Of a stretch of DNA of 13,311 nucleotides, positions 7,399-13,311 are shown piece by piece. The position numbers and the translations under genes were made by a program. The notes beneath the pieces are model-generated. The model saw only the letters and a list, made by a program, of their open reading frames with translations. It did no database searches and was not told where the DNA came from. Origin of the DNA: JBHPGW01 sp042569785 (GTDB taxonomy: Bacteria; Planctomycetota; Phycisphaerae; Sedimentisphaerales; Anaerobacaceae); assembly GCA_042569785.1 (NCBI GenBank), contig JBHPGW010000068.1:1-13311 (forward strand), given 5' to 3'. Position 1 is the stretch's first letter, and each line of letters starts with the position of its first letter.

Positions 7399-8397
7399 AT
7401 GAGAGTCTGGTTTAAGGCGATTGCTGTTATATCGTTGCTTTTGCTCGCGCCTGCGGCAAATGCGACACCTATCATACAAACTTTGGGCCCCTTCGATGTC
7501 ACCTTTTATAACGCCGGCGATTCCGATGGGCTTTATACCGGCTCACAAAACTGGACCCCGGAACAGATCACTGACGTCGCAGCTTCTATCGACGCATGGG
7601 CGTCGAACATCGACGAAAATCCTATTAGAAATGTCAATATGCATTTGTTCTGGGACGAGCTCGACTCGCTCGGCTCAAATGTTCTGGGCGGCTCGGCAAG
7701 CGTCAGGATCACCGACTATTCCTCGCAATGGAATCTCGGTGAATATGTTTGGAAAAACCCACTCGATATACTCGAGGACCCGGGAACAAGCAGTTACGGA
7801 TTCGATACCGTAATACGCTACGACGTCACCGCTGCGGACACTAACTGGAATTTCGGTTCTGATGCTCCGGGTGCTGGTGACATTGATTTTCGATCTGTTA
7901 TTACCCACGAGATAGGCCACTCACTCGGCTTTGATTCTACTTATGAAAGCCCCACTTATGATGATTGGGGATGGTTCTATACCAGCCAAACACAAGGCGA
8001 GTATTACGGACTCAGCGAATGGGATCAGCACCTGGTAGATTCTGCTGGTAACAAACCCGAGAACGGCACGACAGGTACGCCGGACAACTTCAACGAGACC
8101 GATGACCCCGTCTACTTCGATGGCCCAAACGCAATGGCTGTCTATGGCGGCCTGGTGCCTATTTACGCGCCCAACCCTTACCAACCAGGCTCAAGCCTTT
8201 CGCATATCGACCAGGCTACTTTTCCAAACTACCTGATGAGCCCTGCTATTTCCACAGGCAGTATGAACAGAATGCCATCGGAACTTGAATGGGCAATAAT
8301 GCAGGACATAGGATGGAACCTAACCCCGGAACCAGCCACAATATTACTCCTCGCCATCCCCGCAGTAGTCTTAGCAACAAAAAGAAAAACCCGCTAA
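7399..8397 (+). CDS. Secreted zinc metalloprotease with PEP-CTERM sorting signal
   Basis: An exported 332-residue protein. It has an N-terminal signal peptide (basic MRVWFK, hydrophobic 7-18, likely cleavage after ANA-22), a catalytic domain with the zinc motif HEIGHSLGFDS (170-180: His170, Glu171, His174), and a C-terminal PEP-CTERM tail: PEPAT (310-314), a hydrophobic helix and the basic end KRKTR. PEP-CTERM proteins are processed by exosortase and often attached to exopolysaccharide or the outer envelope. The metzincin third ligand expected three residues after the Gly is Ser180, not His or Asp. Instead SSLSHID with His269, followed by a Met-turn-like NYLMSP (277-282), is a better candidate for the third ligand and Met-turn. 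The start is secure behind GAGGAG. No exosortase gene is in the window. The substrate is unknown. Confidence 0.88.
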   Translation: MRVWFKAIAVISLLLLAPAANATPIIQTLGPFDVTFYNAGDSDGLYTGSQNWTPEQITDVAASIDAWASNIDENPIRNVNMHLFWDELDSLGSNVLGGSASVRITDYSSQWNLGEYVWKNPLDILEDPGTSSYGFDTVIRYDVTAADTNWNFGSDAPGAGDIDFRSVITHEIGHSLGFDSTYESPTYDDWGWFYTSQTQGEYYGLSEWDQHLVDSAGNKPENGTTGTPDNFNETDDPVYFDGPNAMAVYGGLVPIYAPNPYQPGSSLSHIDQATFPNYLMSPAISTGSMNRMPSELEWAIMQDIGWNLTPEPATILLLAIPAVVLATKRKTR

Positions 8398-8410
8398 AAC
8401 GTTAGGGTTT
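8387..8410 (+). terminator. Weak hairpin at the end of the metalloprotease gene
   Basis: AAACCC (8387-8392) pairs with GGGTTT (8405-8410), with inner CTAA/TTAG pairing possible; the stop codon is inside the stem. There is no T-run after it, so intrinsic termination is doubtful. The remaining stretch up to the convergent rfbA end (8411-8541) shows nothing recognisable. Confidence 0.3.
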
Positions 8411-8541
8411 CATAACAGTCAGTATCCTTATGCTTTGTATATTCCGATTTCAGGTGATAAATAGATGTAACGTTCATTAACAAGAGCATAGTTCGGGCCT
8501 TCGAGTCTTGGCGGTAAAAAATCAATGCGATCTGTGAATTA

Positions 8542-9423
8542 TTAGCCTGAGTCTTTAACCATATCGATCAGGTATTGCCCGTAATGATTTTTCCTCAACG
8601 GATCAGCCTGCTTCAATAGTTGCTCCGCATCGATCAGGCCTGTTCTATAAGCTACCTCTTCCGGACAGCCTATCATCAGGCCCTGTCGATGCTGAATGGT
8701 CTGTACAAAATTCGAAGCCTGCAGCATCGACTCCTGTGTCCCCGTATCAAGCCACGCGATCCCCCTGCCGATCAGTTCAGCTTTGAGTTTGTTCTTTCTT
8801 AGATAAATATTATTGACCTCGGTAATTTCCAGTTCGCCCCGGGCAGACGGTTTAACACTTGCGGCAACTTCGGTAATGTCACTGTCATAAAAATAAAGCC
8901 CAACCGCCGCGTAATTTGATTTCGCTTTTTTAGGCTTTTCTTCGATCGAGAGCACGTTGCCCGACTCATCGAATTCCAACACACCGTACCGCTCCGGATC
9001 GCGCACCCAATAGCCGAAGATCGTTGCACCGTCATCTTTTTGAGAAGCGGCTTTTTGCAAAGATTCCACCAGCCCATGCCCATAAAAAATATTATCACCA
9101 AGTATCAGACACGCAGGCCCATCGTTTATAAACTTTGCACCGATGATAAACGCCTGCGCCAACCCTTCGGGCCGAGGCTGCTCTGCATATTCAAGACTTA
9201 TCCCCCACTGACTGCCATCGCCAAGAAGATGCTCGTACAAAGGTAAGTCGATAGGCGTCGAGATGATCAGTATCTCTTTTATCCCTGCCAGCATCAACGT
9301 CGTCAGCGGATAGTAGACCATCGGCTTATCATACACAGGGAGCAACTGTTTACTCACCGCCTGGGTTATAGGATAAAGCCTCGTCCCGCTGCCGCCCGCC
9401 AATATTATACCTTTCAACTCCAT
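8542..9423 (-). CDS. rfbA: Glucose-1-phosphate thymidylyltransferase
   Basis: It makes dTDP-glucose from dTTP and glucose-1-phosphate, the first step of the dTDP-L-rhamnose and related dTDP-sugar pathways for surface polysaccharide. The 293-residue protein has the nucleotide-binding loop GGSGTRLYP (10-18), PVYDKPM (29-35), LGDNIFYGHG (metal-binding Asp110 region), the SIEEKPKKAKSN segment (about 159-170) and AWLDTGT (Asp226), and ends in the usual helical tail. The ATG at 9423 follows GGAGG at a 5-nt spacing, which decides against the in-frame TTG at 9435. rmlB, rmlC and rmlD are not adjacent, so it stands alone here. Its upstream region contains a stable hairpin and a repeat-rich gap. No convincing promoter was found. 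Confidence 0.95.
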   Translation of the reverse strand: MELKGIILAGGSGTRLYPITQAVSKQLLPVYDKPMVYYPLTTLMLAGIKEILIISTPIDLPLYEHLLGDGSQWGISLEYAEQPRPEGLAQAFIIGAKFINDGPACLILGDNIFYGHGLVESLQKAASQKDDGATIFGYWVRDPERYGVLEFDESGNVLSIEEKPKKAKSNYAAVGLYFYDSDITEVAASVKPSARGELEITEVNNIYLRKNKLKAELIGRGIAWLDTGTQESMLQASNFVQTIQHRQGLMIGCPEEVAYRTGLIDAEQLLKQADPLRKNHYGQYLIDMVKDSG

Positions 9424-9478
9424 AACTGCCTCCAACTTTTACAATAGATTTCCGTTCCGGGCTCTGGGCCGTACTTCG

Positions 9479-9510
9479 TGTCTCCGCTCGGCTTTGCCGC
9501 AATCGAGACA
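9479..9510 (-). other. Nested hairpin in the rfbA upstream region
   Basis: TGTCTC (9479-9484) pairs with GAGACA (9505-9510), and inside it CGGC (9489-9492) pairs with GCCG (9496-9499) around a 3-nt loop. The hairpin lies about 55 nt before the rfbA start and would be in its leader if transcription begins upstream. There is no T-tract. The role is unknown. Confidence 0.45.
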
Positions 9511-9519
9511 TAGTTGTTA

Positions 9520-9531
9520 CTCAAACTGACC
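9520..9531. repeat. Lone 12-bp copy of the palindrome arm
   Basis: CTCAAACTGACC here is identical to the left arm of the palindrome at 9662-9673. It is followed at 9544-9559 by TATGTCAATGTAACCT, which resembles 9723-9739 (TATGTCAACGACAACCT) beyond the palindrome. The two blocks look like an imperfect duplication interrupted by heptamer repeats. Confidence 0.5.
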
Positions 9532-9631
9532 GTTTTGAAAGCTTATGTCAATGTAACCTACTTTCCAATAAGACGTTATATGTTACAAAAAAACAATGAA
9601 ATCTGCCATCGGCCAAAGGCCTAATCCGCAA

Positions 9632-9659
9632 TTTTGACTTTTAACTTTTAATTTTTACA
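9632..9659. repeat. Heptanucleotide tandem repeat, TTTTRAY type
   Basis: Four back-to-back 7-mers: TTTTGAC, TTTTAAC, TTTTAAT, TTTTACA. It lies immediately left of the palindrome. Such heptamer tracts recall the short tandemly repeated sequences described in cyanobacteria and others, but I cannot assign a family. Confidence 0.6.
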
Positions 9660-9661
9660 TT

Positions 9662-9688
9662 CTCAAACTGACCATCGATCAGTTTGAG
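9662..9688. repeat. Perfect 10-bp inverted repeat (palindrome)
   Basis: CTCAAACTGA (9662-9671) and TCAGTTTGAG (9679-9688) flank a 7-nt loop. Neither strand has a T-run after it, so it is not an ordinary terminator. It could be an operator for a dimeric protein or the core of a small mobile or repeat element bounded by the heptamer tracts. Confidence 0.65.
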
Positions 9689-9694
9689 TTGTTA

Positions 9695-9722
9695 GTTCAC
9701 AATTCTAAATTCACAATTCACC
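9695..9722. repeat. Heptanucleotide tandem repeat, ATTCACA type
   Basis: Four 7-mers in phase: GTTCACA, ATTCTAA, ATTCACA, ATTCACC. The unit differs from the left tract but has the same period. The gap from here to the next gene (9723-9912) shows no supported gene. One plus-strand frame is open from about 9762 to 9977 without a start codon and may be decayed coding sequence. Confidence 0.6.
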
Positions 9723-9912
9723 TATGTCAACGACAACCTCATTATGAACAAAAAAAAATAAAACAAAGCGACCTTCAAGGATTCACATATTTCAAGAAAC
9801 TCTCGCAGATACTTGAACGTCCGCACAACCCAGGTTGTCAAAGGGATCGAGGCATTCATTAACATCTGCAAGCCATACGGCGTAAAATCAAATAAGGTTC
9901 AGCCCCACACAC

Positions 9913-9946
9913 AAAAAAAACAGGACGGATATATTGATCCGTCCTG
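9913..9946 (-). terminator. Rho-independent terminator of the coiled-coil lipoprotein gene
   Basis: On the minus strand a perfect 10-bp stem (CAGGACGGAT / ATCCGTCCTG, 9946-9937 with 9930-9921) with a 6-nt loop is followed by eight T residues (9920-9913). It lies 31 nt beyond the stop codon at 9978. This is textbook intrinsic terminator geometry. Confidence 0.92.
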
Positions 9947-9977
9947 CTTGAGGAAAATCTATTTCAATCGCTTTTAA

Positions 9978-12593
9978 TCAGTCAATGTTGTCGTTTTTAA
10001 ACATCGCGAGCTTGTTGGACCAGTTTACCATAGAAGCAGTCTGAAGCTCGGTCTGTCTTTTCTGCAGTTCAGCAAGTTTGCGTTTAGAATCTGCACGGGC
10101 GACCATCGCCTGATCGAGTGCACTGGCCAAATCGGTACGCTTTACTGCCATCGCATGATACTCATCGGCCGCACCAATTACACGCTCGGCTTTGACTTGC
10201 TGTACTCGTGCACTGAATCTTGCCTTTATCGCGTCAAGATGTGCCTGTGCGGACTCACGTTTTGAGGCGTTTTCTGCCAGAACAATATCCATCTCAACTT
10301 GCGCTGCGGCACGCTTTGAATCAAGGTCGGCATTTTGACAGGTTTTGCTTGTATTCGCGTATGCTACTATACGGTCATATGCAGCTTCACCCCTGAATGT
10401 CTGGCTCAAGGCCAACTTCTTGTCTCGCTCGATCTCAGCTCTGAGCACTTCATGCTCCATAGTAAACTGAGCGTTAGTTCTGCTGATCTCAGCCTCTACA
10501 TTTTGTTGCAGCACGCTGGAATGTGTCAACGCCTGCTGATAGTCTGCTTGTGCGATCCTTTCCGAAGATTCTATCGAATTATGTACTTTAGCAAGTTCAG
10601 CTTTAACATATCTTTTTGCTGAATCTACCTGAGCATCGATCTTCAGTGCCAAGGCTTCCTGAGAATCAGATATGCTTTGTGATTCAGCCATGAGCTTGGA
10701 ATACTGAGCGTCACCTTTCTGCTGAACGGCCCAAAGTGTAACCTTTAATTCTTCAACATCATTTTGACCACATTTAGCAGTGGCCTGTGCTTCAGCAAGA
10801 AGTTGTTCAGCACGAGCATTGGTAATCTGATCAAGAGCGTTTGCCTGACTACGATAATCCATAGCCTCTGCTTCTTTTTCCTTACGGAATGATTCTGCTT
10901 GAACGACTTGCTGCCTGTATTTAGATTCCGTGATATCAATCTCTTTTGCTGTCTTTGTTTCAATTTCACTGAACCTGGCACGTGCCTGTGCTTCAAGTGC
11001 ATTTGCGATTGCTAACTGTTCAGCAGAAATAGCTTCCTGCTGAGTTTTAATTGCCATTAGACTTGTTTTCGCTTCCGCGAAAGTGGCTTGTGCGACCAAA
11101 TCGTGTGCATCTGCCTTTGCCCGTGTTCGCATAACCTCGGCGAAGCTTTTTCTATAGTTTGCGATGTGATCAGGCTCTATTCTTGGAGCAACCGCCTGAA
11201 CCTGAGGAACTTCAGGTACCTCGTGCAGTTCTTCGGGCTGTTGATCAATAACTGTTGTCTTGTTAGCGATCTGGACTTTCTTGGCAGCTTTTTTAGCCGC
11301 GATCTCTTCCAGGACTTCCTGTTTAATTCTTGCAGCTTCGGCCTCGGCTTCGGCTATGATCTGAACTTTCTGAGCTTCTGCTACTGCTTCTGCGTGCATC
11401 GCGGTTTCCCTTACGGCCTCTGCTCGAGCTGCGGCTTCGACCTTTACAAACTCAGCACGAGCGACCAGTTCAACCCTATCAGAATTAACTCGCAGCTTCT
11501 TGATCTCATTAAGTTCATCGTCGATTTTTGCCTGATGTTCAGCGATCATAGACTCGTAATTTGCCTGAGAACTGTTATTATTATGCCCAGCTTCGGCTCT
11601 GAGACGATCGATCTCAGCCAAGGCCCTTTCCAATCTTGTAGGAGCATTGGCGGATTTCTCTATTGTTTCGGCCTGTGATTTTGACTTCAGAGATTTGGCT
11701 TTAGTCAGTTTTAATTTATACTCTTCAAGAGCAAGATTGGCCTGAACGGTCTCGGCTTTGGCAACAAGCTCTTTTACACGTGCAGCAGTATCTTTAAGCA
11801 GCGCCGCTCTTAAGACACCCAATTTTTCGGCTTCAGATTTGGACTGAACACCGGTAGATTTGATCTGCTCATCGAGTTCATCAACTCTTGCCTGTGTTTC
11901 GAGCTTAACAGCTTCGGCTCTTGCCTGGAATGCTGAAATGTTTGCCGCAGCACGCTCGCGCGTTGCTTTTGATGCTTCAACCATTTCAAGTATCTTAGCG
12001 TTGCCTTCGACTTCGATAGCATTGTAAATCTTTTTTGTCTGTTTTGCAAGGGCACTGTCACGGTCAAACTTTTCCTGTGCGTTAGCCACAATATCATTAT
12101 ATTTACTTTCTCCTTCTTTTTCCAAAGAAGTTATGATACTTTCTTTTCTTTCGATGATGGCACCGAGTTCAGCTTCTCTTGCGGTGATCTGTGCCATAGC
12201 CTTAGCATATTCTCTATTATACTTTTCACGAAGGGTTTCTGCTTCCAAGAGGTCTTTGTTTGTCTGTGCTTCGATTTCGACACGGCTTGCGCCGTAATCA
12301 GCGACCTGCTTATCCAATTTGGCACGAGCCTGTACATCTACAACATCGGCCTGGTCAAGCACCGATTCGACTTTAAAAATCCCTGTTTTACCCTCACTTA
12401 CATACTCGATCGGCATATCTGAACGGTTGGCCATCGCAGAAAATTCCGAATGAGTTTTCGAAATTTCACTGTGACTATTTCCTGGTCGCAGGATCTGACC
12501 ATACTTGTCTCCACATCCTGAGATAAACAGCGCCAGAATTAAATAGATTCCCAACAAAAATCGAACTTTCCGTGTTTTCTCTATGTCCATCAT
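9978..12593 (-). CDS. Giant coiled-coil lipoprotein of unknown function
   Basis: An 871-residue predicted lipoprotein; I do not recognise a named family. The N-terminus has a basic stretch (KTRKVR), a hydrophobic segment (12-24) and a lipobox ISGC with lipidated Cys27. Gly28 at +2 does not signal inner-membrane retention by the E. coli rule. After a short non-helical part (28-75) almost the whole chain is Ala/Glu/Lys/Arg-rich helix with typical coiled-coil composition, e.g. AEAEAEAARIKQEVLEEIAAKKAAKK near 414-439. Prolines break it only at 318 and in a hinge at about 453-474 (PEELHEVPEVPQ). Residues 475-871 contain no proline. There are two internal cysteines (608 and 752). The start is secure: TTAGGAG lies seven nt before the first of two ATGs. 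It stands alone, with its own terminator. Inference: a long rod tethered to a membrane, perhaps a spacer or scaffold across the periplasm. Confidence 0.85.
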   Translation of the reverse strand: MMDIEKTRKVRFLLGIYLILALFISGCGDKYGQILRPGNSHSEISKTHSEFSAMANRSDMPIEYVSEGKTGIFKVESVLDQADVVDVQARAKLDKQVADYGASRVEIEAQTNKDLLEAETLREKYNREYAKAMAQITAREAELGAIIERKESIITSLEKEGESKYNDIVANAQEKFDRDSALAKQTKKIYNAIEVEGNAKILEMVEASKATRERAAANISAFQARAEAVKLETQARVDELDEQIKSTGVQSKSEAEKLGVLRAALLKDTAARVKELVAKAETVQANLALEEYKLKLTKAKSLKSKSQAETIEKSANAPTRLERALAEIDRLRAEAGHNNNSSQANYESMIAEHQAKIDDELNEIKKLRVNSDRVELVARAEFVKVEAAARAEAVRETAMHAEAVAEAQKVQIIAEAEAEAARIKQEVLEEIAAKKAAKKVQIANKTTVIDQQPEELHEVPEVPQVQAVAPRIEPDHIANYRKSFAEVMRTRAKADAHDLVAQATFAEAKTSLMAIKTQQEAISAEQLAIANALEAQARARFSEIETKTAKEIDITESKYRQQVVQAESFRKEKEAEAMDYRSQANALDQITNARAEQLLAEAQATAKCGQNDVEELKVTLWAVQQKGDAQYSKLMAESQSISDSQEALALKIDAQVDSAKRYVKAELAKVHNSIESSERIAQADYQQALTHSSVLQQNVEAEISRTNAQFTMEHEVLRAEIERDKKLALSQTFRGEAAYDRIVAYANTSKTCQNADLDSKRAAAQVEMDIVLAENASKRESAQAHLDAIKARFSARVQQVKAERVIGAADEYHAMAVKRTDLASALDQAMVARADSKRKLAELQKRQTELQTASMVNWSNKLAMFKNDNID

Positions 12594-12886
12594 TTTCTGT
12601 CTCCTAAGTTATAATTGTTAATATACATCCCGTTGCCACCCAACAGGACCAGTCATAGAGTCTCTCGTCATAATGAAAGAACCACTTTAACAGGCATAAG
12701 CTATTGGGGCAGTTTTTTGGGAATAGACAGGTCTCGTAACCCGAAAAGATGATTTAGAGAATGGGAAAGGCATATCCTTGAACTGGCAGAAAGTGTTCAC
12801 CCAATTCTTATCGGAACAACGGACACGAATTGCTTGACCTGTTCAGGATGTAACCCTGATATAAACCCTATCGACTCTATGCGCAT
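12594..12886. other. Gene-free stretch upstream of the lipoprotein gene
   Basis: No gene is supported on either strand. All frames are broken by stops; the best is a 17-codon minus frame (12671-12618) without a ribosome binding site. The promoter of the lipoprotein gene must lie here or to the right, but I see no box pair good enough to name. AT-rich ATATTAAC and TTATAAC segments near 12605-12626 may belong to it. Confidence 0.4.
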
Positions 12887-12916
12887 AAAAAAGACCTGAA
12901 GTTATCTCCAGGTCTT
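12887..12916 (-). terminator. Rho-independent terminator beside the IS remnant
   Basis: On the minus strand AAGACCTG (12916-12909) pairs with CAGGTCTT (12898-12891) around a 10-nt loop, and the T residues run on to 12887. It would stop transcripts coming from the right. No intact gene ends in front of it, only the transposase remnant, so it may belong to a gene lost or interrupted by the insertion, or protect the lipoprotein region from read-through. Confidence 0.75.
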
Positions 12917-13075
12917 ACAGGCTGTGTCGCAATTACAATCTGACCAGGTTATTTTTGGGATACCATCGTAAAATTATAAGTTTTTCTTACTAACAGCTAA
13001 CACCTCAGTATTTTTTTGAACTTCAGCCAAAATATCGGCTGTTTCTTTACGATATTACGATTTCCATGCTATTTA

Positions 13076-13303
13076 TCAGTTGCCAAGCTTAGTAATCAAG
13101 CTGGTGACACCAACAATGCTGATCATTCTGGCAATATTAAAGCAGCTGGACAATATAGATGCTTCAGCTTTGACGCCATCAAGGCCCCGCAACAAAAAAC
13201 CGCTAACGTTTAAGTTATGTTTTATATGGCCAAACGGCAACTCAACTTTTTGCTTGCGAAGATAATATGTAGGCCATCCTGAGATCGGTATAATGATATT
13301 GAA
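13076..13303 (-). pseudogene. C-terminal remnant of an IS1182-like DDE transposase
   Basis: The minus strand translates, without a usable start codon, into 75 residues ending at a TGA. They contain RKQKVELPFGHIKHNL, GFLLRGLDGVKAEASIL and CFNIARMISIVG. This is the conserved C-terminal end of IS1182-type transposases (pattern VEhpFGxIKrxL...fLLRGlxxVkaExxLl...yNixRm), including the likely catalytic Glu in the VE-PFG block. An in-frame TGA at 13304-13306 cuts it off from whatever lies further right, so the gene is a fragment or carries a frameshift, though the window edge hides the rest. A possible element end is AGGCTGTGTCGCAATTA near 12918-12935, just beside the terminator. Plus-strand open frames over the same bases are shadows. 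Confidence 0.75.
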
Positions 13304-13311
13304 TCAAATTT

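Noticed and set aside
9520..9739. CRISPR array
   Set aside because: Repeat units are seven bases in tandem without spacers, and no cas gene is near.
11088..11678. 196-codon plus-strand frame rich in Cys, Phe and Leu
   Set aside because: It is the antisense image of the Ala/Glu/Lys-rich coiled-coil gene; its composition is an artefact of that.
12618..12671. 17-codon minus-strand frame before the lipoprotein gene as a leader peptide
   Set aside because: No Shine-Dalgarno sequence precedes it and no regulatory codon pattern is visible.
13016..13265. Two overlapping plus-strand frames at the right edge
   Set aside because: The minus strand over the same bases encodes a recognisable transposase C-terminus, so these are shadows.

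Overview
The window reads as a chromosomal segment of a Gram-negative bacterium, most likely a planctomycete of the Phycisphaerae / Sedimentisphaerales kind. This is an inference from three things seen together: a PEP-CTERM sorted secreted protein, a Kdo transferase with planctomycete-like motif variants (evidence of an LPS outer membrane), and a short FHA / membrane-anchored GspE-like ATPase / CvpA-like gene set. No rRNA, tRNA or CRISPR array is visible.

Left part (1-4260, minus strand): thrS and infC form a two-gene translation operon read leftwards, preceded by a good sigma70-type promoter. infC begins at a non-standard AUC codon behind a clear Shine-Dalgarno sequence, so ATG/GTG/TTG-based gene calling loses its first 26 residues. 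waaA (Kdo transferase) lies downstream with its own promoter; rpmI and rplT, the usual partners of infC, are absent here.

Middle part (4250-8400, plus strand): divergent from thrS is a likely operon of an FHA-domain protein with an acidic tail, a GspE/PilB-type secretion ATPase carrying two N-terminal membrane segments instead of the usual N-terminal domain, and a four-helix CvpA-like membrane protein. It is followed by an independently promoted gene with a leader of about 220 nt, encoding a secreted zinc metalloprotease with a C-terminal PEP-CTERM signal.

Right part (8400-13311, minus strand): a stand-alone rfbA (dTDP-glucose synthesis for surface polysaccharide), a gene-free stretch of about 550 bp with heptanucleotide tandem repeats flanking a palindrome, and then a large gene for an 871-residue lipoprotein that is almost entirely coiled coil, closed by a textbook terminator. 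The far right holds the decayed C-terminal end of an IS1182-like transposase, with an orphan terminator just outside the presumed element end.

The unifying theme is the cell envelope: LPS core (waaA), sugar nucleotide (rfbA), exosortase-sorted protease, a membrane-anchored secretion-type ATPase and a giant periplasmic or outer-membrane rod lipoprotein. The most noteworthy items are the AUC-initiated infC, the FHA/TM-GspE/CvpA unit, the coiled-coil lipoprotein and the heptad-repeat/palindrome element.
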